From: JBGTGG01 sp041746855
Lineage (GTDB): Bacteria; Bacteroidota; Bacteroidia; Cytophagales; Cyclobacteriaceae
Reading direction: 5' to 3'
DNA: 64,000 nt
NCBI GenBank assembly: GCA_041746855.1
Contig: JBGTGG010000467.1
Span: 16,855 to 80,854 of the forward strand
Positions within the stretch are counted from its first letter, which is position 1. Each line of letters starts with the position of its first letter. The notes beneath the pieces were generated by a model. That model was not told the origin of the DNA, made no database searches, and saw nothing but the letters and a program-made list of their open reading frames with translations. Positions 9,274 through 18,860 of the stretch are shown here, piece by piece. The position numbers and the translations under genes were made by a program.

Positions 9274-9625
9274 AATTATAATAATGCTTCGGTGCATCCT
9301 TTTTCAACAACGATCCCGTTACCGCTGCAAAGCCTCCAACCAAACCACCCACTACAACCATTACCAGCATTAGCAATGCTTTGCTATTGAGCTTCAGAAT
9401 AGCAGCAACATTTTCCGCCAGTGGCATTGCTGCATTTATATCAATCAGGAGTGCTTTGATCAGCCAGAGCAAACCAATTCCTAAAAACCCTGCAAAAAAG
9501 TTGGCATTCGATTTCATTACATAGCCAAACACAAATGCGCTGATGGCAATGCTCCACCATGGCAGAAACAGTTCGAATAGAAATGCAAAGACAGCGATAA
9601 AGAGTAATTGAATTATAAATTTCAT
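9272..9625 (-). CDS. Small polytopic membrane protein of unknown function
   Basis: 117 residues, almost entirely hydrophobic, with about four membrane segments: FIIQLLFIAVFAFLF, WWSIAISAFVFGYV, FFAGFLGIGLLWLIKALL and LLMLVMVVVGGLVGGFAAVTG, ending in a short basic tail (KKDAPKHYYN). No family recognised; composition and length are like conserved hypothetical membrane proteins common in Bacteroidota. It lies between a hydrolase gene and a penicillin-acylase gene on the same strand, with a 249-bp repeat-bearing gap upstream. The ATG at 9623-9625 is preceded by an A-rich stretch as usual for the phylum. Coding nature is likely from the clean membrane pattern. Confidence 0.75.
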   Translation of the reverse strand: MKFIIQLLFIAVFAFLFELFLPWWSIAISAFVFGYVMKSNANFFAGFLGIGLLWLIKALLIDINAAMPLAENVAAILKLNSKALLMLVMVVVGGLVGGFAAVTGSLLKKDAPKHYYN

Positions 9626-9693
9626 CGTATATTTTTTTTTGTTATTTTTTTTCTTCTTGACAGATTAAGGCTGCAAAATACTCGTCACTCAGA

Positions 9694-9761
9694 GCCTGCC
9701 TGCGCGTAGCCGCTATACTACACGAATCGTTTCGCATTGTGAAGCTTTGGCAAAGGCAGGC
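9694..9761. repeat. Dispersed palindromic element, long form
   Basis: The 68-bp segment starts GCCTGCCTGCGCG and ends AGGCAGGC, so its ends pair (GCCTGCC with GGCAGGC). The first 13 bases and 17 of the last 21 bases match the reverse complement of the 33-bp element at 18042-18074; this copy carries about 35 extra bases in the middle. It lies in the 249-bp intergenic region 9626-9874, which holds no gene. Confidence 0.7.
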
Positions 9762-9800
9762 GTCAGCGAAGAGTCTTTGGAGCATGAGATTGCGTGCAAA

Positions 9801-9840
9801 GATTCTTCGGTCCCCGATTCTTGGGGCCTTCTGAATGACG
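9801..9840. repeat. Intergenic hairpin with short direct repeat
   Basis: GATTCTTCGG (9801-9810) is repeated imperfectly as GATTCTTGGG at 9816. GGTCCCC (9809-9815) can pair with GGGGCC (9823-9828). The element lies 35 bp beyond the 3' end of the penicillin-acylase gene, so it may act as a terminator or be a REP-type dispersed repeat. Confidence 0.45.
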
Positions 9841-9874
9841 GTACTTTATTTAATTCTTGTTCGTGAATATTCAA

Positions 9875-12307
9875 TTAGTTTTTTGGATTGAGTTCAGTAA
9901 TATAAAGAGCACCAGTCATTTCCGGCTTCTGCATAAACTGCAAATTGTAATATTTTCCTTTTGCCCAGTGATCAATCAAATTGTTATAAAACCTGCTGCC
10001 CGGATTTCCGGATTGCCCACCCGGATAAACGGCAACTGCTTCAGGGCCGGACTTTTTCATTTCTACAATCATCCGCCACGAAGGTCCCCAACGGGATGAT
10101 GTGGCATTTACAATCCCTGAATTACCACCCGTCTCAACATGATAACTGAGTGGTTGTTGACGCAAAAGATGTTCAATCGATGTGTCTTTGTAATCACTCC
10201 AACGTGGGGGTGCATTTTTGTCTGTTTTCCATTTCTCAACGTCTTCAACCGAAATCTTAAATGATTTTTGAATGACCTCTTTGGCGGTCTCTTTTTCCGG
10301 TGTACTCTTAATGTCAAAGAAATCAAACGCGGGATTTTCAGTAAGCAGTTTTATTGTTGTATAATCCGTGGGGTAGGAGAGCACAGCATTTTCATTTTTC
10401 ATCTCATCCCATATCGAACGGAATAAAGTGTTCCACCATGCCTCGTAATACGAAGCACCTTCCGATTCAATGGTATTGAAGTAATCCCACTCGGAAAGGA
10501 TTTTGAATGCAGCTTTTTCTGTTTCACTTAATGTTGTTTGATCAATGTTTTCCAACATCATGGGCAGGCTCTCCTTTGCCTGTAGGTTCAGATTGTCGCC
10601 TTGCAATGCCATCATATCCTGAACGGTAATACTGGAATCTGCACGCAACACATCATTGATCCTTCGGTTGCGGTATGCTTCATAACTGGTGGAAGTAACA
10701 AAGTACGGATAGCTCGCATCCACCGGATACTGGTTGGCAGAACTCACAAACCCACGCTCAGGATTTTTATCCATTACGTTTTGCTCATTCGGAATGTAGG
10801 CTTGCCATTGCGTTGAACTGATGCTGCCATCCAAAATAAATTTCCCTTCCAACTTTCTGCGCACCGGAAAACGGCCTTGTATGCGCATTGCAATATCACC
10901 CGATGCTGACGCGAATACAAAATTTTGTGCAGGTGATGCATAATGATTTAACGCTTCCATATAATCCCCATGGTTTTTAGCACGGTTAAGTTTGTAAAAG
11001 GTCAACAGTTCTTCCGATTCATCATGGGCCATCCAGCGGAAAGCATAATTTTTTCTGTTGTTTTCTGCCTGGAACGTTTCGTCATACGTGATAGGGCCAT
11101 GCACCGTATATAATACCGTATCGTAAAAATCTTCTCCACCACGTATTGAAATTTTTTCAATCTTCTTTTGAACGTCTTTCCAATCACCATCAAACTTGTA
11201 CTGGCTTTTGGTTTCATCTTTAAAAGAAATCTCGAACCAATCCACCAGATCGCGTTGTGCGTTTGTTACTCCCCATGCAATCGAATCGGTAAAACCAATA
11301 ATAATATTTGGTGCACCGGGCAGGGAGACGCCCATTGTATTGATGCCGGGTGCGTTCAATTGGATTGCATACCAAATGGAGGGCATCGATAAACTTAAAT
11401 GTGGATCGTTACATAAGATGGGTGCACCACTTGCAGTTTTGCTTCCGCTTACTGCCCAGTTGTTGCTGCCAATGGTTGGGTTGGGTGTTTCAAGATTGGA
11501 GACATTTATTAATTCTGTTGGAAGGGCGAAGGGAATGCTATCCATTTTTACCGGAATAAAATTCCAACTATTTGGTTTCTCCACAATCGGATCGGCAACA
11601 CCTTCATTGTCCGGATATAAAATTTCCACAATTTCTTTTCCAAACAAAGAAAGGGCGTTCGTCATCTGCATGTCTTTGTCACCTTTGTTCAACGTCTGCG
11701 CCATATTCTTTAATAAAAGTCCACATTTTAAAGGTGTCCACTGTTCGGGTTCGTAGGCAAGTAGTTTATATTCCAGCGGAAGGTGTTTATAATCAAGTTG
11801 GTTGATGTAGGCATTGATGCCAGCGGTATATTGCTCTACATTCATTTTTGCTATGGGATCATTTTCCATCGCGCGTAAAGAATTTTCTGCAGCCATCACC
11901 ATTCCAAACCTGCGTTGGCCACGATCGTAATCGATTGCTACATTTCCAATAATTTCAGAAATCCTTCCGGCAGCAGCATGCGTTTGAAATTCCATTTGCC
12001 ACAAGCGGTGTTGTGCCGTAACATATCCTTGTGCGAAAAATAAATCTTCATCGTTTTCGGCAAAGATGTGTGGTATCAAAAGGCTATCGTAAACGATTGT
12101 AACTTTATCTTTTAATCCGGTGAGCATAATTTCATCATCACCGGTAAATTTTTTTGATTCACTGTTTTGCCAGAAGCCATGAAAAGGGTCGAGAAACTTG
12201 CCAAAAGGTGGAATACGGCCTAATCCCGGTAATTCCCAGCTGTTTTCTAGGATATAGATGAGGAGAACAGTAGTGATAAGGGACAAAGAAAATTTAAGAA
12301 CTTTCAT
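9875..12307 (-). CDS. Penicillin acylase family (Ntn) amidohydrolase
   Basis: 810 residues, a normal precursor length for this family. An N-terminal hydrophobic segment (residues 5-20) directs export or membrane anchoring. The autocatalytic cleavage site is visible as Gly280|Ser281-Asn-Asn-Trp (GSNNWAVSG); after cleavage Ser281 becomes the N-terminal nucleophile of the beta subunit. Other hallmarks are DPHLSLSMPSIWY, GAPNIIIGFTDSIAWGVTN and SGGNSG/VYPGGQSGNPGSRFY-type C-terminal motifs. Related enzymes hydrolyse acyl side chains of penicillins, cephalosporins or N-acyl homoserine lactones; which one applies is not determinable here. The gene is divergent from kdsC, with 75 bp between the starts, which must contain both promoters. 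Confidence 0.95.
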   Translation of the reverse strand: MKVLKFSLSLITTVLLIYILENSWELPGLGRIPPFGKFLDPFHGFWQNSESKKFTGDDEIMLTGLKDKVTIVYDSLLIPHIFAENDEDLFFAQGYVTAQHRLWQMEFQTHAAAGRISEIIGNVAIDYDRGQRRFGMVMAAENSLRAMENDPIAKMNVEQYTAGINAYINQLDYKHLPLEYKLLAYEPEQWTPLKCGLLLKNMAQTLNKGDKDMQMTNALSLFGKEIVEILYPDNEGVADPIVEKPNSWNFIPVKMDSIPFALPTELINVSNLETPNPTIGSNNWAVSGSKTASGAPILCNDPHLSLSMPSIWYAIQLNAPGINTMGVSLPGAPNIIIGFTDSIAWGVTNAQRDLVDWFEISFKDETKSQYKFDGDWKDVQKKIEKISIRGGEDFYDTVLYTVHGPITYDETFQAENNRKNYAFRWMAHDESEELLTFYKLNRAKNHGDYMEALNHYASPAQNFVFASASGDIAMRIQGRFPVRRKLEGKFILDGSISSTQWQAYIPNEQNVMDKNPERGFVSSANQYPVDASYPYFVTSTSYEAYRNRRINDVLRADSSITVQDMMALQGDNLNLQAKESLPMMLENIDQTTLSETEKAAFKILSEWDYFNTIESEGASYYEAWWNTLFRSIWDEMKNENAVLSYPTDYTTIKLLTENPAFDFFDIKSTPEKETAKEVIQKSFKISVEDVEKWKTDKNAPPRWSDYKDTSIEHLLRQQPLSYHVETGGNSGIVNATSSRWGPSWRMIVEMKKSGPEAVAVYPGGQSGNPGSRFYNNLIDHWAKGKYYNLQFMQKPEMTGALYITELNPKN

Positions 12308-12382
12308 TTAATCGGGGTTATTAACACCATAAAGTAAAAAGCTTTTCCTAATTTTCGGGATTGTTTCACCAAAATCTTTTCA

Positions 12383-12922
12383 TTGAAACGAATTTTAGAA
12401 CTGTACACCAAAGATCAGGTTCGGAAAGCTTCCGCAATAAAGGCTATTTTCTTTGATGTGGATGGTGTTTTGACGGACGGGAAGATTGTTTATGATGATT
12501 CGGGAAAAGAAAGCAAATCTTTTAATGTGAAAGATGGACTGATTATCAAATACCTTAAGAAATACAAAATATTGACGGGTGCCATTACCGGTCGTGAATC
12601 TTCTATTGTCACCAAACGCATGGCAGAATTGAAAGTAGACTTTTGTCACCAGGGAATTGTTGATAAGCTTTCTGTTTTTGTAAAGCTTGCCAAGCATTAC
12701 AAATTAAAAATGAAAGAAGTGGTTTTTATTGGTGATGATTTAAATGATTTAGAAGTGTTGAACACGTGTGGCTTTAGTGTTTGTCCTGCTGACAGTCCAC
12801 GCTATATAAAAGAACAAGTCGACTTGATCACAAACGCGCGTAGTGGCGAAGGCGTATTGCGTGAGGTCGCAGATCTTGTATTGGCTGCACGTGGCGAATT
12901 GAGTAAAATACTGAAAGGATAG
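12383..12922 (+). CDS. kdsC: 3-deoxy-D-manno-octulosonate 8-phosphate phosphatase
   Basis: 179-residue HAD-superfamily phosphatase of the small subclass without a cap domain. The nucleophile motif is FFDVDGVLTDG, motif II is ITGRES, and motif III is FIGDDLNDLEVL; the C-terminal HQGIVDK and RSGEGVLREV segments are typical of KdsC. It dephosphorylates KDO-8-phosphate in the cytoplasm, a step of lipopolysaccharide inner-core synthesis. The start is a TTG at 12383, the only one that includes the conserved N-terminal helix. The stop codon overlaps the GTG start of the downstream permease, so the two are translationally coupled. Other KDO genes are not in the window. Confidence 0.92.
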   Translation: MKRILELYTKDQVRKASAIKAIFFDVDGVLTDGKIVYDDSGKESKSFNVKDGLIIKYLKKYKILTGAITGRESSIVTKRMAELKVDFCHQGIVDKLSVFVKLAKHYKLKMKEVVFIGDDLNDLEVLNTCGFSVCPADSPRYIKEQVDLITNARSGEGVLREVADLVLAARGELSKILKG

Positions 12923-14679
12923 TGGAGCTGATACAGATTTTTGTAATCGCGGTCGTTGTTTTTTTGGTGGTTTCACTCTACAAGGAAATCTTTAACCCTG
13001 CTTTTACTTTTTTTATCTGCGTGGTGGCGCTTTTGCTGGTTGGTGTTTTATCGCCTACCGATTTATTAAAAGGACTTTCAAATCCCCAGATCATCATCAT
13101 CTTTTTGTTGATGCAGGTAACAGCAGGAGTGCGCAGTATTTTTGGCTCTGAATTTTTTATTAAAGTTTTTAGTACTTCCTTAAGTCCGAAGCGATTCCTG
13201 TTGCGCATGATGATGGTGTCCTCAACATTTTCAGCATTCCTCAACAACACACCACTCGTTGCGTTCATGATTCCGTATGTAAAAGATTGGGCGGAGCGAA
13301 CGGGCAATTCAAGTTCAAAATTTTTAATCCCGTTATCGTATGCGACCATCCTTGGCGGGATGATGACCGTGATTGGAACCTCTACCAACTTAGTGCTGAG
13401 CGGATTGTTGACAGAATACAATTTGCCGTTGTTGAAATTTACCGATTTCCTTTACCTCGGATTAGCAGTAACGGTAACCGGATGGATATATTTAATGTTT
13501 GTCGGATATAAACTATTGCCGGACCATTCCAACAAGATAGACTTCGTACGTGAACACTTAAAGGAGTACATAGTTGAAACCGAAATTTTCCATAACTCAC
13601 CACTCATCGGAAAATCCGTCAAAGATGCGGGACTCAGAAACCTGCAAGAACTTTTTCTGGTGGAGATTATCAGAAAGGAAAAAATTATTTCCCCGGTTTC
13701 CCCAGAAGTTGTGTTGGAGGCAGAAGATACCTTGTTCTTCTCCGGAAACACGCAGTCTATTTTTAACATGATTAAAGAAGACAACGGATTGCAAATTCCC
13801 AAACACGAAAAAATTCAGGAACAATTTAATTTTGTGGAAGCAGTGATCCCTGCCAATTCTGATTTGATAGGGGCAAGAATAAAAGATTCCGATTTTCGAA
13901 AAAGATACAACGCATCCATTGTTGCTATTCATCGTGATGGTAGAAGGGTGGCAGGAAAAGTTGGTGAGTTGGTACTTTCGGGTGGTGACTTTCTATTGTT
14001 GTTGGCAGGTGAGAATGGCGAACAACGCAAGAATGAGAAAAATTTATTTTTCATTTCCGTGCCGAAAGCACTGGTCACAAAACAATCCAGTTGGTTAAAG
14101 TGGTTGGGTCTTGGTTCCATACTCGCATTGATTCTCGGCATTACCGGTGTAATCAATCTCTTTACAATTTGTGTATTGATACTATTGGCGTTGGTGCTGC
14201 CCGGAGTCCTCAAAATAAAAGACATCACACAAAATATTGATACCGGCCTTTTGATGGTATTGGTCTGCTCCCTCGCGATTGGTGTAGCACTCGAAAAATC
14301 TGGAACAGCAGCCCTCATGGCCACCGGGATTTTAAAAATGGGATCTTTGATGGGCCCTGTCGGAGTGATTAGTATTTTATTTATCGCCACTATTTTCCTT
14401 ACTGCGCTAATTACCAATGCAGCCGCGGTATCGATTGTATTTCCAATTGCATTGGCATTAGCGTCACAAACGCAATTGCCTACTACACCTTTTTTCGTGG
14501 CGATTGCCTTTGCTGCCTCCGGGGATTTCATGACTCCGATTGGCTATCAGACTAATCTGATGGTATATGGGCCGGGTGGGTACACTTTTAAGGATTTTTT
14601 TCGCGTTGGGACTCCTTTAACTGTTATATATGTTGCAATTTGCGTCCTCTTTATCGCATTTTACTATAATTTAATCTGA
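12922..14679 (+). CDS. SLC13-family anion permease with two TrkA-C domains, probable sulfate transporter
   Basis: 585 residues. Membrane segments cluster at residues 1-185 and 390-585 and flank two regulatory TrkA-C (RCK-C) modules at about 210-365 (SPLIGKSVKDAG, EAVIPANSDLIGARIKDSDFR). SLC13/DASS markers include FLNNTPLVAFMIPYV, IGTSTNLVLSGLL and ITNAAAVSIVFPIALA with GYQTNLMVYGPGGY. The architecture is that of bacterial sodium- or proton-coupled anion permeases often found beside sulfate-activation genes. Here it is 2 bp from cysC, so sulfate is the likely substrate (inference). The GTG start at 12922 overlaps the kdsC stop. Confidence 0.88.
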   Translation: MELIQIFVIAVVVFLVVSLYKEIFNPAFTFFICVVALLLVGVLSPTDLLKGLSNPQIIIIFLLMQVTAGVRSIFGSEFFIKVFSTSLSPKRFLLRMMMVSSTFSAFLNNTPLVAFMIPYVKDWAERTGNSSSKFLIPLSYATILGGMMTVIGTSTNLVLSGLLTEYNLPLLKFTDFLYLGLAVTVTGWIYLMFVGYKLLPDHSNKIDFVREHLKEYIVETEIFHNSPLIGKSVKDAGLRNLQELFLVEIIRKEKIISPVSPEVVLEAEDTLFFSGNTQSIFNMIKEDNGLQIPKHEKIQEQFNFVEAVIPANSDLIGARIKDSDFRKRYNASIVAIHRDGRRVAGKVGELVLSGGDFLLLLAGENGEQRKNEKNLFFISVPKALVTKQSSWLKWLGLGSILALILGITGVINLFTICVLILLALVLPGVLKIKDITQNIDTGLLMVLVCSLAIGVALEKSGTAALMATGILKMGSLMGPVGVISILFIATIFLTALITNAAAVSIVFPIALALASQTQLPTTPFFVAIAFAASGDFMTPIGYQTNLMVYGPGGYTFKDFFRVGTPLTVIYVAICVLFIAFYYNLI

Positions 14680-14681
14680 CC

Positions 14682-15272
14682 GTGGATAATTTATACCCTA
14701 TCGAATCACAAATTAGTCGCAAGATGCGGCAGTCTATTTACGGACAGAAAAGCATGGTCATTTGGTTTACCGGGTTGTCGGGCTCTGGAAAATCCACGTT
14801 GGCCACCGCGTTGGAAGTTGCGTTGTTCAATGAAGGCTATCGTACCTATTTATTGGATGGCGACAACATCCGCACCGGACTAAACAAAGACCTGACCTTT
14901 ACAGAAGAAGGCAGGAACGAAAACATCAGGCGCATTGCCGAAGTATCCAACTTGTTTGTAGATGCAGGTGTGATTTTACTCTCCGCATTTATTTCACCTT
15001 TTCGTGCTGATCGGGAGCAAGTAAAAAACATTGTAGGCGAAGAAAACTTTATCGAAGTGTTTGTGGATTGTCCGCTGGAAATTTGTGAGCAACGGGATGT
15101 AAAAGGGTTGTATAAAAAGGCCAGGGCAGGGGAGATAAAAAACTTTACAGGAATTGATTCCCCATACGAAGCACCGGAAGACCCTGCAATCGTGGTGCCT
15201 ACGCACATCGTACCGCTGAAAGAAGCAATAGAAGAATTAATGGAATTTTTAAAAGACAGAATCGCGATATAA
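14682..15272 (+). CDS. cysC: Adenylylsulfate kinase
   Basis: 196 residues. The Walker A loop is GLSGSGKST (31-39), followed by LDGDNIRTGLNKDLTF, the ENIRRIAEV helix and FISPFRADREQV, all diagnostic of APS kinase. The enzyme phosphorylates adenylylsulfate to PAPS in the cytoplasm. GTG start 2 bp after the permease; cysD follows after 1 bp. A kinase is needed only where PAPS is made. No PAPS or APS reductase is visible nearby, while two sulfotransferases are encoded further along, which suggests sulfation rather than sulfur reduction as the use. Confidence 0.96.
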   Translation: MDNLYPIESQISRKMRQSIYGQKSMVIWFTGLSGSGKSTLATALEVALFNEGYRTYLLDGDNIRTGLNKDLTFTEEGRNENIRRIAEVSNLFVDAGVILLSAFISPFRADREQVKNIVGEENFIEVFVDCPLEICEQRDVKGLYKKARAGEIKNFTGIDSPYEAPEDPAIVVPTHIVPLKEAIEELMEFLKDRIAI

Positions 15273-15273
15273 A

Positions 15274-16179
15274 ATGAGCCAGTATTATTTAGACCATCTC
15301 AAGGAACTTGAATCGGAAGCTATTTATGTAATCCGTGAAGTGGTAGCACAATTTGAAAACCCATGCTTGCTTTTTTCAGGCGGCAAAGACTCGATTATCT
15401 TAGCACACCTTTCGAAGAAAGCATTTTATCCCGCACGGATACCTTTCCCGCTTGTACACATCGATACGGGCCATAACTTTCCTGAGACGATTGAGTTTCG
15501 CGATGCCCTGGTAAAAGAACTGGGCGTTCGCTTGGAAGTAGGATTGGTGCAAGAAAGTATCGACAACGGTGAAGCAACCGAAGAGACCGGGGTGAATGCA
15601 AGTCGGAATGCTTTGCAAACGGTAACGCTGCTCAGCACCATCGAAAAAAATAAATACGATGCGGCCATGGGTGGCGCCAGGCGCGATGAAGAAAAGGCGC
15701 GTGCCAAAGAACGTTTCTTTTCTCACCGTGATGAGTTTGGTCAATGGGATCCTAAAAACCAACGCCCGGAATTGTGGAACATCTTTAATGGTCGAAAAAA
15801 TATGGGCGAACATTTTCGCGTGTTCCCGATATCAAACTGGACAGAGATGGATGTTTGGAATTATATCCTTGCTGAGAACATTGCAATACCTTCTTTGTAT
15901 TTCACACACGAACGCGAAGTAGTAGAACGTGATGGAACATTTTTGTCGACTTCCCCGTGGCTGCAACTAAAGCCAAATGAAAAGCCATTCATGAAGCGTG
16001 TGCGGTTCCGCACCTGTGGCGATATGCCCATTACCGGAGCGGTGGGGTCTGAAGCAGATACATTGGAAAAAATTATTATCGAAATCTCAGCAACCCGGAC
16101 AACCGAGCGCGGCACCCGTGCCGATGACAAACGTTCGGAAACAGCAATGGAAGACAGGAAGAAGGGGGGGTATTTTTAA
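15274..16179 (+). CDS. cysD: Sulfate adenylyltransferase subunit 2
   Basis: 301 residues, the normal length. The PP-loop SGGKDS lies at residues 35-40, with HIDTGHNFPET, GGARRDEEKARAKERFFS and the C-terminal RFRTCGDMPITGAVGSEA and KKGGYF that are conserved in CysD. With CysN it makes adenylylsulfate and pyrophosphate from ATP and sulfate. It begins 1 bp after cysC. The final codons include a run of seven G. A heptanucleotide tandem repeat fills most of the 91-bp gap to cysN. Confidence 0.97.
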   Translation: MSQYYLDHLKELESEAIYVIREVVAQFENPCLLFSGGKDSIILAHLSKKAFYPARIPFPLVHIDTGHNFPETIEFRDALVKELGVRLEVGLVQESIDNGEATEETGVNASRNALQTVTLLSTIEKNKYDAAMGGARRDEEKARAKERFFSHRDEFGQWDPKNQRPELWNIFNGRKNMGEHFRVFPISNWTEMDVWNYILAENIAIPSLYFTHEREVVERDGTFLSTSPWLQLKPNEKPFMKRVRFRTCGDMPITGAVGSEADTLEKIIIEISATRTTERGTRADDKRSETAMEDRKKGGYF

Positions 16180-16235
16180 CTAGATGCTAGATGCTAGACG
16201 CTAGATGCTAGATACTAGATACTAGATACTAGTAT
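16180..16235. repeat. Heptanucleotide tandem repeat, copy 2
   Basis: Eight 7-bp units follow the cysD stop codon: CTAGATG, CTAGATG, CTAGACG, CTAGATG, then CTAGATA three times and a final CTAGTAT. The tract occupies 56 of the 91 bp between cysD and cysN. It is the clearest member of the family also found at 9232 and 19001. CTAG is normally rare in bacterial DNA, which makes eight copies in 56 bp notable. Confidence 0.9.
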
Positions 16236-16270
16236 CCACTAAGAACCAACAACAAACAACGAAATAAAAA

Positions 16271-17515
<1,245 letters not shown>

Positions 17516-17520
17516 TTTTT

Positions 17521-17579
17521 AACCGCAAAGGCGGGAAGACGCTAAGGGAAATCTTTGCGCCTCTGCGCCTCAGCGGTTA
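17521..17579. repeat. Octad-repeat palindrome between cysN and the GxxExxY gene
   Basis: AACCGCAAAGGCG starts the element and TGCGCCTCAGCGGTT ends it, so two copies of the octad element face each other. Outward reading gives TTTGCGCC, TCTGCGCC, TCAGCGGT on the right arm. It may act as a bidirectional terminator; similar single elements are at 18023, 18859, 19037 and 55626. Confidence 0.75.
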
Positions 17580-17618
17580 GTTTTGTATTTGTTTAATTTA
17601 GAAATAAATATTCGTTAG

Positions 17619-18005
17619 GTGCAAAGAGAGCAACTGAATCAATTGTCGAAAGAAATTTTGGATGCATCGATTGCTGTGCACAAAGAGATGGGACCGGGTT
17701 TGCTTGAAAGTGTTTATCAGCAATGTTTATTGTTCGAGTTGAAACTTCGCGATTTGAGAGTTGGAAGTTTAGTTCCAATTTCGATTCAATACAAGGGACA
17801 TCAATTAAACAAGGATTATATTATTGACATTCTAGTTGAGGATGAAATAATCATTGAGTTGAAGTCTGTAGAAGTTATTTTACCCGTTCATGAAGCACAA
17901 ATTGTTAGCTATTTAAAATTGGCTGATAAGCGACTTGGATTTTTAATTAACTTCAATACTCCATTGCTTAAGAACGGTTTTAAAAGATTTGTAAATAATT
18001 TTTGA
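17619..18005 (+). CDS. GxxExxY protein (PD-(D/E)xK nuclease-like fold)
   Basis: 128 residues. The eponymous motif is visible as GPGLLESVY (25-33). The core YIID-ILVEDEIIIELKSVE gives Asp70, Glu80 and Lys82 in the D...ExK pattern of PD-(D/E)xK nucleases, followed by HEAQIVSYLK (91-100). The family is widespread in Bacteroidota; no firm biological role is known to me. The GTG start at 17619 is the only one that keeps the N-terminal helix. The gene sits between cysN and cysQ, has no metabolic link to them, and is bounded on both sides by octad-repeat elements, as if gene and repeats had arrived together. Confidence 0.85.
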   Translation: MQREQLNQLSKEILDASIAVHKEMGPGLLESVYQQCLLFELKLRDLRVGSLVPISIQYKGHQLNKDYIIDILVEDEIIIELKSVEVILPVHEAQIVSYLKLADKRLGFLINFNTPLLKNGFKRFVNNF

Positions 18006-18022
18006 TAATTAGGTTGATTATC

Positions 18023-18089
18023 TTTGCGTTTCAGCGCCTTTGCCTGCCTATGCAGAAGCTCCGCGCAGGCAGGCGGTAAAAAATAAAAA
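18023..18089. repeat. Octad repeat interrupted by a nested hairpin, upstream of cysQ
   Basis: TTTGCGTTTCAGCGCCTTTGC (18023-18043 region) is the octad element; its usual CGGTAAAAAA end appears only at 18074-18082. Between them lies the hairpin GCCTGCCT...AGGCAGGC. Without the insert the sequence matches the element at 55626. The A-rich end directly precedes the cysQ ATG and probably serves as its ribosome-loading site. Confidence 0.75.
18042..18074. repeat. Dispersed palindromic element, short form
   Basis: 33 bp, with GCCTGCCT pairing to AGGCAGGC. Its reverse complement begins GCCTGCCTGCGCG exactly as the element at 9694-9761 and ends with a closely similar AAGCTT..GCA.AGGCAGGC segment. It sits inside an octad repeat, so it inserted after that repeat was in place. 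Confidence 0.75.
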
Positions 18090-18860
18090 ATGGAAAACTC
18101 AGAATTACATGAATTACTCGATGTAGCGATACAGGCAGCCGAAGAAGCTGCAATCGAAATTTTAAAGATTTACGAATCCGAAGATTTTGATACGGAGCAA
18201 AAGGATGATTTGTCGCCACTTACAAAAGCTGATAAGAAAGCGCATGAAACGATCATGCGGCATCTTGAGAAAACACAACTTCCGGTGCTAAGTGAAGAAG
18301 GTAAAGGTAATCCGTATGCAGATCGGGTGAAGTGGGAATATTTTTGGATGGTGGATCCGCTGGACGGCACAAAAGAATTCATCAAACGCAACGGTGAGTT
18401 TACGGTAAACATCGCGCTCATTCATAATGGAGTTCCGATTCTTGGAGTAGTAGCCATACCCGTAGCCAATGAAATTTATTATGGTGGTGAAGGACTTGGT
18501 GTGACGTTAAAAAAAGATGGCGTTGAAAGAACGTTGGAACAACGGAAGCCTGTCGACCTGAAACAACCCGGACTGCGTGTTGTGGCATCGCGTTCACATT
18601 TGAATGAAGAAACCGAGGATTTCATCAAAGGCTTAACCGATCCCTCCATGGTTTCCAAAGGAAGTAGTTTGAAATTTTTGCTACTGGTAACAGGTCAAGC
18701 CGATGTCTACCCACGGTTTGCCCCCACGATGGAGTGGGACACCGCTGCCGCAGATGCACTAGTGCGCGCCATCGGATTAGGGGTTTACCAACACGAGTCC
18801 ACTGATTTGCTGGAGTATAATAAAGAGAACTTGTTGAACCCTTACTTTTTGTGTGTTTAA
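18090..18860 (+). CDS. cysQ: 3'(2'),5'-bisphosphate nucleotidase
   Basis: 256 residues of the inositol-monophosphatase superfamily. The metal-binding motifs are LSEEG (Glu69, Glu70) and DPLDGTKEFIKR (Asp89 and Asp92), with the second site in WDTAAADALV. The KEFI extension after DPLDGT is typical of CysQ rather than SuhB. It hydrolyses PAP, the by-product of every PAPS-dependent sulfotransfer, to AMP. Its presence beside cysCDN supports active sulfotransferases, two of which occur at 36.5 and 49.8 kb. The stop codon is the first base triplet of a reverse octad repeat. Confidence 0.95.
   Translation: MENSELHELLDVAIQAAEEAAIEILKIYESEDFDTEQKDDLSPLTKADKKAHETIMRHLEKTQLPVLSEEGKGNPYADRVKWEYFWMVDPLDGTKEFIKRNGEFTVNIALIHNGVPILGVVAIPVANEIYYGGEGLGVTLKKDGVERTLEQRKPVDLKQPGLRVVASRSHLNEETEDFIKGLTDPSMVSKGSSLKFLLLVTGQADVYPRFAPTMEWDTAAADALVRAIGLGVYQHESTDLLEYNKENLLNPYFLCV

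Noticed and set aside
9626..9874. A gene in the 249-bp gap upstream of the small membrane protein
   Set aside because: Only dispersed palindromes and short repeats; no frame with coding features in either direction.
11196..11756. 186-codon plus-strand open frame
   Set aside because: Opposite the penicillin-acylase gene, whose catalytic GSNNW site falls in this interval; the frame has no recognisable motif.
13929..14531. 200-codon minus-strand open frame
   Set aside because: Lies fully opposite the SLC13 permease, which has clear motifs and operon coupling; the translation is Ile/Lys/Thr-rich with no family pattern.
16180..16235. Possible CRISPR array
   Set aside because: Units are only 7 bp and directly adjacent with no spacers; no cas genes.
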